Shown here piece after piece: positions 1 through 4,386 of a stretch of 7,288 bases of DNA (the first letter of the stretch is position 1; every line of letters starts with the position of its first letter). The stretch comes from Deltaproteobacteria bacterium RIFOXYA12_FULL_61_11. GTDB taxonomy: Bacteria > Bdellovibrionota_F > JAHFAK01 > YA12-FULL-61-11. The DNA is taken from NCBI GenBank assembly GCA_001799195.1, contig MGSU01000124.1, positions 1-7,288 of the forward strand, in the 5' to 3' direction. Both the position numbers and the translations under genes were made by a program. Under the pieces are notes generated by a model. It ran no database searches. It was not told the origin of the DNA and was given only the letters and a program-made list of their open reading frames with translations.

Positions 1-31
1 ACATCATCATTATGCTATCAAACTTTTCGTT

Positions 32-147
32 GCTTTACCGAAGGGGAGCTTCGTGGTTCACCACCTATCATACCAACAAGTTACAGTTCTAACATTCCAC
101 TCCAGCGGACGCTCGCACGCTCGCGCCGCTGACCGGTGGCGTTAGAA
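32..147 (+). repeat. 116-nt cassette-tail repeat, copy 1
   Basis: Positions 32-147 match positions 298-413 with about six differences over 116 nt and no gaps, by eye. The repeat includes attC and about 55 nt upstream of it, containing GCTTTACCGAAGGGG and GGTTCACCACC. The identity extends well outside the recombination site, so the two consecutive cassettes share a 3' tail and probably a common origin. Confidence 0.85.
87..147 (+). repeat. attC site 1 (61 bp)
   Basis: The R'' box is TTCTAAC (87-93) and the R' box is GTTAGAA (141-147). Between them the inner arms CCAGCGG and CCGCTGACCGG pair imperfectly around a GC-rich loop. The predicted exchange point is between G141 and T142. The site closes a cassette whose gene lies left of the window. 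It is identical over all 61 bp to attC site 2. Confidence 0.92.
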
Positions 148-407
148 GGCCTCGGTATGCACGCCTGTACCATACCCCACCATCATCAAAACGAAGCCGA
201 TGATTTGGTAGCCAACGCAATAGCATCACCGTACCTCGGGTTCTCAAATCACCTCGGCTTGTCATCAACCCGTTATTGTGCTACCAATAGCCGGTGTGCT
301 TTACCGAAGGGGAAATACTTGGTTCACCACCTATCATGCCAACATGTTACAGTTCTAACATTCCACTCCAGCGGACGCTCGCACGCTCGCGCCGCTGACC
401 GGTGGCG
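142..407 (+). other. Short (266 bp) cassette without a convincing gene
   Basis: This is the complete cassette between attC sites 1 and 2. The only long open frame (136-411) begins with GTG inside one attC and ends inside the next. It is His- and Cys-rich, and its last third is translated attC sequence, so I do not accept it as a gene. The cassette holds two inverted repeats. GGTATG (154-159) pairs with CATACC (171-176) across an 11-nt loop. A longer arm at 250-259 pairs imperfectly with 289-298: CAC, a 2x2 internal loop, then CGGCT with AGCCG. Inside that loop GTTATTG and CAATAGC can form an alternative stem. A non-coding RNA or promoter cassette is possible but unproven. Confidence 0.6.
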
Positions 408-413
408 TTAGAA
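298..413 (+). repeat. 116-nt cassette-tail repeat, copy 2
   Basis: This is the second copy of the tail at 32-147. Most differences cluster in an 8-nt segment around 313-320, with two more at about 338 and 345. The attC part is identical between the copies. It ends the gene-poor cassette 142-407. Confidence 0.85.
353..413 (+). repeat. attC site 2 (61 bp)
   Basis: R'' is TTCTAAC (353-359) and R' is GTTAGAA (407-413), with the same inner arms as attC site 1 and identical throughout. The exchange point is between G407 and T408. The ATPase gene starts 9 nt after the R' box. Confidence 0.92.
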
Positions 414-422
414 GGCTGCCCA

Positions 423-1169
423 ATGGCACTCTCCGCGAAACCTTATCTGCAAACCATCTCGCTTGATCCCGAGGCTGAGATCGACTTCGAGGCATTCCCG
501 TTCTCAATACCCGCCGTCCGAGAAATGAACGTCATCGAGTTTCACCCCGACGTAACGTTCTTCGTTGGCGAAAATGGCTCCGGAAAATCTACCATTCTCG
601 AGGCCATTGCCCTTGCGAACGGTTTCGGACCCGAGGGTGGAACCAAGAGCGTCCGCTTTGAAACTGCGAAAACGATCTCGCCATTAAACAAGTACCTGCG
701 TATTTCACGAAGCTTCAAGCATCCGAAGGACGGATACTTCTTGCGTGCTGAGAGCTTCTACAACGTTGCCAGCTACATGGACGAGGTCGGGTATTTGGAT
801 GGTTACGGCGGTCAGTCCCTTCATTCCCGATCCCACGGCGAAGCATTCATTGCGCTCCTTACGAACAAACTGAGGGGGAAGGGGCTATACCTGCTCGACG
901 AACCCGAGGCTGCCCTTTCGCCCAACAGACAACTGGCTGCTCTCTCGGCAATTCACCAGCTCGTCCAGAACGAATCCCAGTTCATCATCGCCACTCATTC
1001 GCCGATTCTGTTGTCCTATCCGAACGCCAAGATCCTACAATTCGACCAATCGGGAATCTATGAGGTCGTCTACGAGGACACTGAACACTACGTGGTCACG
1101 AAGGACTTCTTGAATCACTACCCAAAGCGTCTCGAATACCTACTGAGTGATGACGACTCTACCGCCTAA
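423..1169 (+). CDS. COG3910-type predicted ATPase (ABC/AAA superfamily)
   Basis: This is a 248-aa soluble P-loop ATPase of the ABC/SMC-like class. The order is canonical: Walker A GENGSGKS at residues 49-56, an ABC-signature-like SHGE at about 137-140, Walker B LYLLDEPE at 155-162 with the catalytic Glu, and a switch histidine in ATHSP (H192). The N-terminal FPFSIPAVRE...FHPDVTFF and the C-terminal YEDTEHY are typical, from memory, of the small predicted ATPases grouped as COG3910, which are about this length, so the protein appears full length. It has no membrane segment or transporter partner, so it is probably not a transporter; its physiological role is unknown. ATG 423 is preferred over GTG 402 because 402 lies inside attC. 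No Shine-Dalgarno is visible upstream. The TAA stop lies within the R'' box of the next attC. A defence or DNA-repair role is possible but not shown. Confidence 0.9.
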   Translation: MALSAKPYLQTISLDPEAEIDFEAFPFSIPAVREMNVIEFHPDVTFFVGENGSGKSTILEAIALANGFGPEGGTKSVRFETAKTISPLNKYLRISRSFKHPKDGYFLRAESFYNVASYMDEVGYLDGYGGQSLHSRSHGEAFIALLTNKLRGKGLYLLDEPEAALSPNRQLAALSAIHQLVQNESQFIIATHSPILLSYPNAKILQFDQSGIYEVVYEDTEHYVVTKDFLNHYPKRLEYLLSDDDSTA

Positions 1170-1208
1170 CCCCTCGATCCAGGGGACCGCTGATCTCGAA
1201 CGTTAGAA
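1164..1208 (+). repeat. attC site 3, short divergent form (45 bp)
   Basis: R'' is GCCTAAC (1164-1170), which also supplies the ATPase stop codon, and R' is GTTAGAA (1202-1208). L' is recognisable as CCGCTGATC, matching CCGCTGACC in other sites. L'' is degenerate (GATCCAGGGG), and almost the whole terminal loop region is missing. GATC-CAG can still pair with CTGATC with one bulged C. The site is 10-16 bp shorter than the others. Confidence 0.78.
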
Positions 1209-1257
1209 GGCTCCTCTGCGGTGTTCAACGTTTTCGCATCAACCTTTTTCGGAAAAA

Positions 1258-1286
1258 TTGCTAGTGAGCGTATTCTAAGGTACAAA
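1258..1286 (+). promoter_or_regulatory. Putative sigma-70 promoter of hicB-hicA module 1
   Basis: A TTGCTA -35-like hexamer (1258-1263) is separated by 17 nt from a TACAAA -10-like hexamer (1281-1286). It lies about 30 nt before the hicB start at 1317. The inverted repeat TTTTTCGGAAAAA (1245-1257) abuts the -35 box and could be an operator for autoregulation by HicB. A strong Shine-Dalgarno, AAGGAGG (1302-1308), follows 8 nt before the ATG. The promoter call rests on consensus matching only. Confidence 0.5.
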
Positions 1287-1316
1287 TACCGTTGAGATAG
1301 GAAGGAGGGCGGACAC

Positions 1317-1520
1317 ATGACAATAGAAACCATTACGAAGCGATTTATTTACTACCAAGAAAATGGGACTTGGATCGGCTGGCTTGACGAATATCCTGAT
1401 TACCGTACCCAGGGATCTACACTTGAGGATCTCAAAGACAACCTCAAAGATCTCCACAAAGAATTAACGAGTGGCAATATACCTTGCGTTAGAACCGTTG
1501 GGGAACTTGTTGTAGCATGA
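1317..1520 (+). CDS. hicB: HicB-family antitoxin (module 1)
   Basis: This is a 67-aa protein with the small HicB/UPF0150-like fold pattern. An initial beta-hairpin (KRFIYYQENGTWIGWLDEYPDYRTQG) is followed by a helix TLEDLKDNLKDLHKEL. In the family this domain binds HicA and neutralises it. The protein is short and shows no obvious C-terminal DNA-binding domain. The start is well supported by AAGGAGG 8 nt upstream. The stop overlaps the start of hicA in an ATGA (1517-1520), implying translational coupling. The order here is antitoxin first, the reverse of many hicAB operons. Antitoxin assignment is strong from sequence pattern plus the adjacent HicA; target specificity is unknown. Confidence 0.85.
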   Translation: MTIETITKRFIYYQENGTWIGWLDEYPDYRTQGSTLEDLKDNLKDLHKELTSGNIPCVRTVGELVVA

Positions 1521-1693
1521 AGCGTATTGACCTCATCAGAAGGCTCGAAACGATGGGTTGTCAATTGTTGCGAACCAGTGGAAAACACGATTGGTATTAC
1601 AACCCCACGACAAAAATGGCTCAACCTATACCTCGTCATCGAGAAATTGTTGAAAGTCTTGCGAAGCATATATTAAAAATGCTGAACAACTAA
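1517..1693 (+). CDS. hicA: HicA-family mRNA interferase toxin (module 1)
   Basis: Reading from ATG 1517 gives a 58-aa protein, within the small size range of HicA toxins. It has the dsRBD-like pattern: a first helix (RIDLIRRLETMG), the strand CQLLRTSGKHDWYYN with the putative catalytic histidine H24 in a G-K-H motif, then QPIPRHREIVESLAKHIL, the PRH-x-EI segment typical of the family. HicA toxins cleave mRNA and are inhibited by HicB. The gene overlaps hicB by 4 nt (ATGA). About 40 nt separate its stop from the next attC. The toxin looks intact. GKH replaces the commoner GSH, which is tolerated among relatives. Confidence 0.85.
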   Translation: MKRIDLIRRLETMGCQLLRTSGKHDWYYNPTTKMAQPIPRHREIVESLAKHILKMLNN

Positions 1694-1730
1694 TACATGG
1701 TTCACAACCTAACATACCAACAAGTTGCAG

Positions 1731-1785
1731 TTCTAACAATACCACTGCAGCGGATGCTTCGCGCCGCTGACCGGTGGCGTTAGAA
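1731..1785 (+). repeat. attC site 4 (55 bp)
   Basis: R'' is TTCTAAC (1731-1737) and R' is GTTAGAA (1779-1785). Inner arms CAGCGG and CCGCTGACCGG match sites 1 and 2, but the loop is 6 bp shorter. It is preceded by the shared tail motifs GGTTCACAACC (1699-1709) and ATACCAACAAGT. The last A of R' is the first base of the next start codon. Confidence 0.92.
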
Positions 1786-2183
1786 TGCCGGCCCAGAAGA
1801 AGTTCCCAGCTTCTTTGCCAAGAAGGCGTTATTGGTCAACATCAGTGGGCGGAATATATACATGTCCCGAATGCAACGGCCCTCTAGAAGGCGAATATCA
1901 TACATATTATCTTGTTATTCGACAAAGAGGTAAGTTGTATCCATTTGTTATTGGCGGTCCCGGTGGCTATTTTTGCTCAACTTGCCCAGTAGTTGTTCTT
2001 GATGATGTTGAGATGAAATATCATGCAGATAGAGCTATGCGCAGCCCTTGGAAAGGTGGTTACATAATCATGGGAATAATCGACCTTGCAGTTGTACCGG
2101 CGGAGAAAAGGCACATGACCTTCAACGAACGTACAAATCCATTACCACTGGTTCAATTCACGAATGTTGATCAACCCAAATAA
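1785..2183 (+). CDS. Zinc-ribbon-like protein of unknown function
   Basis: This is a 132-aa protein with two Cys pairs, CPEC (C27, C30) and CSTC (C64, C67), spaced as in a zinc ribbon. Between them lies a beta-rich core (YHTYYLVIRQ...LYPFVIGGPGGYFC), and CPVVVLD follows. The basic N-terminus (KKFPASLPRRR) could contact nucleic acid, but that is only inference. I do not recognise a named family; cysteine-paired hypothetical proteins with a YFC-x2-CPVVVLD pattern seem to recur in environmental genomes. The ATG uses the last base of the attC R' box, and no Shine-Dalgarno is visible, so initiation may depend on upstream translation. The gene is AT-richer than the ATPase and methyltransferase cassettes, consistent with independent origins. 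Confidence 0.82.
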   Translation: MPAQKKFPASLPRRRYWSTSVGGIYTCPECNGPLEGEYHTYYLVIRQRGKLYPFVIGGPGGYFCSTCPVVVLDDVEMKYHADRAMRSPWKGGYIIMGIIDLAVVPAEKRHMTFNERTNPLPLVQFTNVDQPK

Positions 2184-2256
2184 CTTGTGTTCCGCTGCTC
2201 CCTCGGCTATACACACTCCCAGGTTCACAACAGCCGAGCTACCGTGGTTCACAACC
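2183..2256 (+). repeat. Conserved 74-nt pre-attC block with hairpin, copy 1
   Basis: By eye this is about 84% identical without gaps to 4011-4084, which precedes another attC in an unrelated cassette. It contains a perfect 7-bp stem, CTCGGCT (2202-2208) with AGCCGAG (2232-2238), around a 23-nt loop carrying GGTTCACAAC. A second GGTTCACAACC follows at 2246-2256. There is no T-run, so it is not a classical intrinsic terminator. It lies just downstream of the zinc-ribbon gene and 21 nt before attC site 5. Confidence 0.7.
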
Positions 2257-2277
2257 ACCTGTGCCATCATTAAATTA

Positions 2278-2338
2278 GCCTAACCTTCTGCTGCAGCGGT
2301 CGCTCCTTGCGTCGCGCCGCTAACCAGAGGCGTTAGAC
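2278..2338 (+). repeat. attC site 5 (61 bp)
   Basis: R'' is GCCTAAC (2278-2284) and R' is GTTAGAC (2332-2338). The inner arms are CTGCAGCGG and CCGCTAACCAG around GTCGCTCCTTGCGTCGCG. This is the second attC sub-family in the window, shared with sites 6, 7 and 8. Confidence 0.92.
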
Positions 2339-2361
2339 CGGGCTTCCATGCGTTATTCCTC

Positions 2362-2399
2362 AATTGCCACTTGCAATTACCTACTATCACAGATATCTT
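2362..2399 (+). promoter_or_regulatory. Putative promoter and operator of hicB-hicA module 2
   Basis: TTGCAA (2371-2376) and TATCTT (2394-2399) are 17 nt apart and resemble -35 and -10 boxes. A perfect inverted repeat, AATTGC (2362-2367), 5-nt spacer, GCAATT (2373-2378), overlaps the -35 box, the right place for a repressor. HicB proteins commonly autoregulate, so this may be their operator. The evidence is sequence pattern only. Confidence 0.45.
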
Positions 2400-2430
2400 C
2401 TATGCTGGAGTTTTCACAAGGCAGGGACAG

Positions 2431-2652
2431 ATGCAGCGACAACTTACTGCAATTATTGAACGTGAAGGTAACAACTACGTATCACTATGCCCAGAACTCG
2501 ATATCGCTAGTCAAGGAACTACCATCCAAGAAGCCCGTGACAATCTCCGCGAGGCAATCGAGCTGTTCTTTCAATCAGCATCCCCTTCCGAGTTGCATGA
2601 ACGCCTCCACAACGAAATATACATCACCAGCGTGGAGGTCGCTGTTGGGTAA
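2431..2652 (+). CDS. hicB: HicB-family antitoxin (module 2)
   Basis: This is a 73-aa protein with the standard HicB/UPF0150 signature: QLTAIIEREGNNYVSLCPELDIASQG (strand-strand with the C-PELDIASQG turn), then the helix TIQEARDNLREAIELFF. The domain sequesters HicA toxin. ATG 2431 is chosen because the conserved domain begins there and an AGGGA lies just upstream (2423-2427). The open frame extends to 2371, but those extra residues overlap the predicted promoter. The protein is domain-only, with no clear DNA-binding tail. Its end overlaps the hicA start by 8 nt, so the two are translationally coupled. Confidence 0.9.
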   Translation: MQRQLTAIIEREGNNYVSLCPELDIASQGTTIQEARDNLREAIELFFQSASPSELHERLHNEIYITSVEVAVG

Positions 2653-2866
2653 ACTGAAAGTCTTATCCGGGAAACAGGTGTGTTCTATAATGATTCGTCA
2701 TGGTTTTCATGAAGTCCGTCGCCGAGGCAGCCATATCGTCATGCAGAAACAACTTGATCTTACCACCATTACCGTCCCTGTTCCTGACCATCATGAGATC
2801 CTGAAAGGAACACTGCACTCAATCATACGACAGTCCGGGATTGCTCGAAGTGAATTTGAACAATGA
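2645..2866 (+). CDS. hicA: HicA-family mRNA interferase toxin (module 2)
   Basis: This is a 73-aa HicA/YcfA-type toxin: KLKVLSGKQVCSIMIRHGF (helix 1), HEVRRRGSHIVMQK with the catalytic histidine H30 in the GSH motif, TITVPVPDHHEILKGTL, then IIRQSGI, all at family-typical spacing. It is predicted to bind and cleave mRNA. The start is TTG 2645, supported by GGAGG (2634-2638) 6 nt upstream and by the conserved domain beginning GKLKVLSGK. The open frame extends upstream to 2348, but that part is a shadow of hicB and cannot be the native N-terminus. An automatic caller could miss this start or over-extend it. CTG 2642 is an unlikely alternative. Confidence 0.88.
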   Translation: MGKLKVLSGKQVCSIMIRHGFHEVRRRGSHIVMQKQLDLTTITVPVPDHHEILKGTLHSIIRQSGIARSEFEQ

Positions 2867-2906
2867 CTATACCTTGCACAGTATCAACCACGTCACAAAG
2901 TGCCTT

Positions 2907-2967
2907 GCCTAACTCACTGCTGCAGTGGCCGCTCCTTGCGTCGCGCCGCTAACCAGAGGCGTTAGAT
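2907..2967 (+). repeat. attC site 6 (61 bp)
   Basis: R'' is GCCTAAC (2907-2913) and R' is GTTAGAT (2961-2967). The core CTGCAGTGGCCGCTCCTTGC is nearly the same as site 5. It closes the second HicBA cassette. Exchange is predicted between G2961 and T2962. Confidence 0.92.
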
Positions 2968-2973
2968 GATCCC

Positions 2974-3489
2974 ATGAACCAGACCACGTGGACTTGCGCC
3001 GACTTCGAAAGCCTCTGCTGGCATGACAACCATGTCCACGGTTTCATGATCCGAGAAGGCGATTACGGCGCCGGCCAACTCATCCTCGATCTCGACTACA
3101 TCTTGGAATGGCGTTGCGGCGTCGACAAAATATGCAGCTTCATGTTGGCACCTGCAGACCTCGTGTTCGAGGAGGTCACCAACCTCCTAATCGGAATCGA
3201 TTTTCGAGGCATCTCCATGGGCCCTCTCTCGATCGGTGAGATTCGTCGCGAGACAATCGAGCACACCGAGCAATTTCGTCAATACCGATGGACGATCGCA
3301 TTCAATTTTCCCAACGGTGAGATCACATTCCTCGCCCCAGGATTTTTTCTGGAGTTGCGGGCATCACCGATGGAAAGACCGCACCAGTCTCTGACTTGGG
3401 AGGAGCGGCAGCGGCTTCCTGCAGCTGGACAAACCATCAGACCTGACGATCGGTCACTATCGGCGCCCGCTCGAAGGTCAACGTTTTAG
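2974..3489 (+). CDS. Hypothetical protein, cassette-encoded, 171 aa
   Basis: This is a soluble protein with no signal peptide or membrane segment. Visible blocks are a WHDNHVHGF near residues 16-24, LILDLDYILEW at about 36-46, a LAPADLVFEEV segment, IGEIRRE, and a C-terminal FPNGEITFLAPGFFLELRA. The WHD-x-H-x-HG and LDLDYILEW pattern recalls a widespread unnamed family of small bacterial proteins, but I cannot assign a function. ATG 2974 lies 6 nt after attC site 6 with no obvious Shine-Dalgarno. The last 20 or so residues (from about QTIRPDDRS) look low in conservation and may be run-on sequence. It shares its cassette with the interrupted membrane-protein gene 24 nt downstream. Confidence 0.85.
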   Translation: MNQTTWTCADFESLCWHDNHVHGFMIREGDYGAGQLILDLDYILEWRCGVDKICSFMLAPADLVFEEVTNLLIGIDFRGISMGPLSIGEIRRETIEHTEQFRQYRWTIAFNFPNGEITFLAPGFFLELRASPMERPHQSLTWEERQRLPAAGQTIRPDDRSLSAPARRSTF

Positions 3490-3551
3490 CGATAGACTAC
3501 TGATCGACCCCCATGCAAACGCGATCCATCAAGAAATGTTTCAGAGCCGCC

Positions 3552-3965
3552 ATGATTGAATACCTCCGGCCCTGGAAGATGTTCACTCTCGTCATTGGAG
3601 TAGCTCTTCTCGTGCTCGGGGCAATAGCAAAGATAGCACCGGACTGGGACATCCCGATAAGCTTACTAATGGCTTTGTTGACGTACGCTTTCGCACCACT
3701 CACTATGCGTATCATTTTGGAAAGGCGATGGATTCATCTGCCTTTTGCACTATTGATTGCATAGATTGCCGTTGATGGATGCTATTGGTTTTATTGGCAC
3801 TACAACAATCCATTAGCTTTGCATACAATGCGTAAAGCAAACTTTTTTGCTTCCCTTGGCCTTTATGGAATCTGCGGCATGATTTGGCTATACCGGGGTA
3901 GTCTTCGTGATCTACTCTCAGAAATTCACCGGGTTCTTCTATCACGTCCATCATCAAGACAATGA
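3552..3965 (+). pseudogene. Small four-helix membrane protein interrupted by an in-frame TAG
   Basis: From ATG 3552 the frame runs 70 codons to TAG (3762-3764), then continues in the same frame for 66 codons to TGA (3963-3965). Both halves look like one membrane protein. Helix 1 is about residues 10-28, helix 2 about 33-55, helix 3 spans the TAG (LPFALLIA, stop, IAVDGCYWFYW), and helix 4 is ANFFASLGLYGICGMIWLY. Positive residues RGSLRDLL follow. The MIEYLRPWK start and the DGCYWFYWH motif match a cassette-borne membrane-protein family as I remember it, in which the TAG site may be Trp (one TGG-to-TAG change). An upstream in-frame ATG at 3513 adds 13 residues, without Shine-Dalgarno support. 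The simplest reading is a nonsense-mutated gene; amber readthrough is the alternative. Function unknown. Confidence 0.72.
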
Positions 3966-4010
3966 CCAATTTGCATGCACACATAATGCAACCAATGAGC
4001 AAATCATCCT

Positions 4011-4084
4011 ACTTGCCTTCCGCTGCCCCCTCGGTTATACATCTTTCCAGGTTCACAACGGTCGAGCGACTGTGGTTCACAACC
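4011..4084 (+). repeat. Conserved 74-nt pre-attC block with hairpin, copy 2
   Basis: This is the second copy of the block at 2183-2256, with about 12 differences, mostly transitions. The stem is CTCGGTT (4030-4036) with GGTCGAG (4060-4066) around a 23-nt loop. All three stem positions that differ from copy 1 remain pairable as G-U in RNA. GGTTCACAAC occurs at 4050-4059 and GGTTCACAACC at 4074-4084. It sits 21 nt before attC site 7 and after the membrane-protein pseudogene. Confidence 0.7.
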
Positions 4085-4105
4085 GCTTATACCAACAAGT
4101 ACCTG

Positions 4106-4166
4106 TTCTAACTCACTGCTGCAGCGGTCGCTCCTTTCGTCGCGCCGCTTACCAGAGGCGTGGGGC
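4106..4166 (+). repeat. attC site 7 with degenerate R' box (61 bp)
   Basis: R'' is TTCTAAC (4106-4112), and the core CTGCAGCGGTCGCTCC...CGCGCCGCTTACCAGAG closely follows sites 5 and 6. The R' position reads GTGGGGC (4160-4166) instead of GTTRRRY, so on the bottom strand the invariant AAC is CAC. L' also carries CTTACC instead of CTAACC. The site is recognisable but probably impaired. Confidence 0.82.
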
Positions 4167-4181
4167 AATCATGGTACTTGC

Positions 4182-4373
4182 ATGAAAGTACGTGACCTCA
4201 TCAAATCCCTCGAAGATGCTGGCTGGTACCAAGTCCGGCAAAAGGGAAGTCATCGCCAGTTCCATCATCCCACTCTACAAGGTACTGTGACCGTTGCCGG
4301 TACAATGAATATCGATATTCCACCCGGCACCTTGCAGAGCCTTATCAAACAAGCACAAATCAAAATCAAATAG
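4182..4373 (+). CDS. hicA: HicA-family mRNA interferase toxin (module 3)
   Basis: This is a 63-aa, complete HicA/YcfA toxin. Helix 1 is KVRDLIKSLEDAGWYQV, then RQKGSHRQFHHP with catalytic H24 in the GSH motif, GTVTVAGTMNIDIPPGTL, and the final helix SLIKQAQI. The IPPGTL-x-SL-x-KQA ending is the classical family signature. Here the toxin precedes the antitoxin, opposite to the other two modules. A four-codon reading frame (ATG 4171 to TGA) overlaps the start in an ATGA and could act as a coupling leader, since no Shine-Dalgarno precedes 4182. Only 15 nt separate attC from the gene, so its promoter must lie in or upstream of the attC. Confidence 0.92.
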   Translation: MKVRDLIKSLEDAGWYQVRQKGSHRQFHHPTLQGTVTVAGTMNIDIPPGTLQSLIKQAQIKIK

Positions 4374-4386
4374 CGAGGTACTATTC

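Noticed and set aside
136-411. 91-codon plus-strand frame from attC 1 to attC 2
   Set aside because: It starts with GTG inside one attC and its last third is translated tail and attC sequence; it has no Shine-Dalgarno and an unnatural composition.
1400-1669. 89-codon minus-strand frame
   Set aside because: It lies antisense over the hicB-hicA pair, which has clear family signatures on the plus strand.
2348-2644. Long N-terminal extension of the second HicA frame
   Set aside because: This is hicB sequence read in another frame. The HicA domain and a GGAGG ribosome site support TTG 2645.
3712-4002. 96-codon minus-strand frame
   Set aside because: It is antisense to the membrane-protein gene, Cys/Met-rich without a domain pattern, and opposite to all cassette genes.
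3969-4004. ATTTGC...GCAAAT inverted repeat after the membrane-protein gene
   Set aside because: The arms are six AT-rich bases 24 nt apart with no T-run; it may be chance.
3907-4185. 92-codon plus-strand frame across attC 7
   Set aside because: It overlaps the end of the membrane-protein frame and runs through the conserved tail and attC, giving the SGRS..RRAA..QRR type translation typical of spurious attC ORFs.
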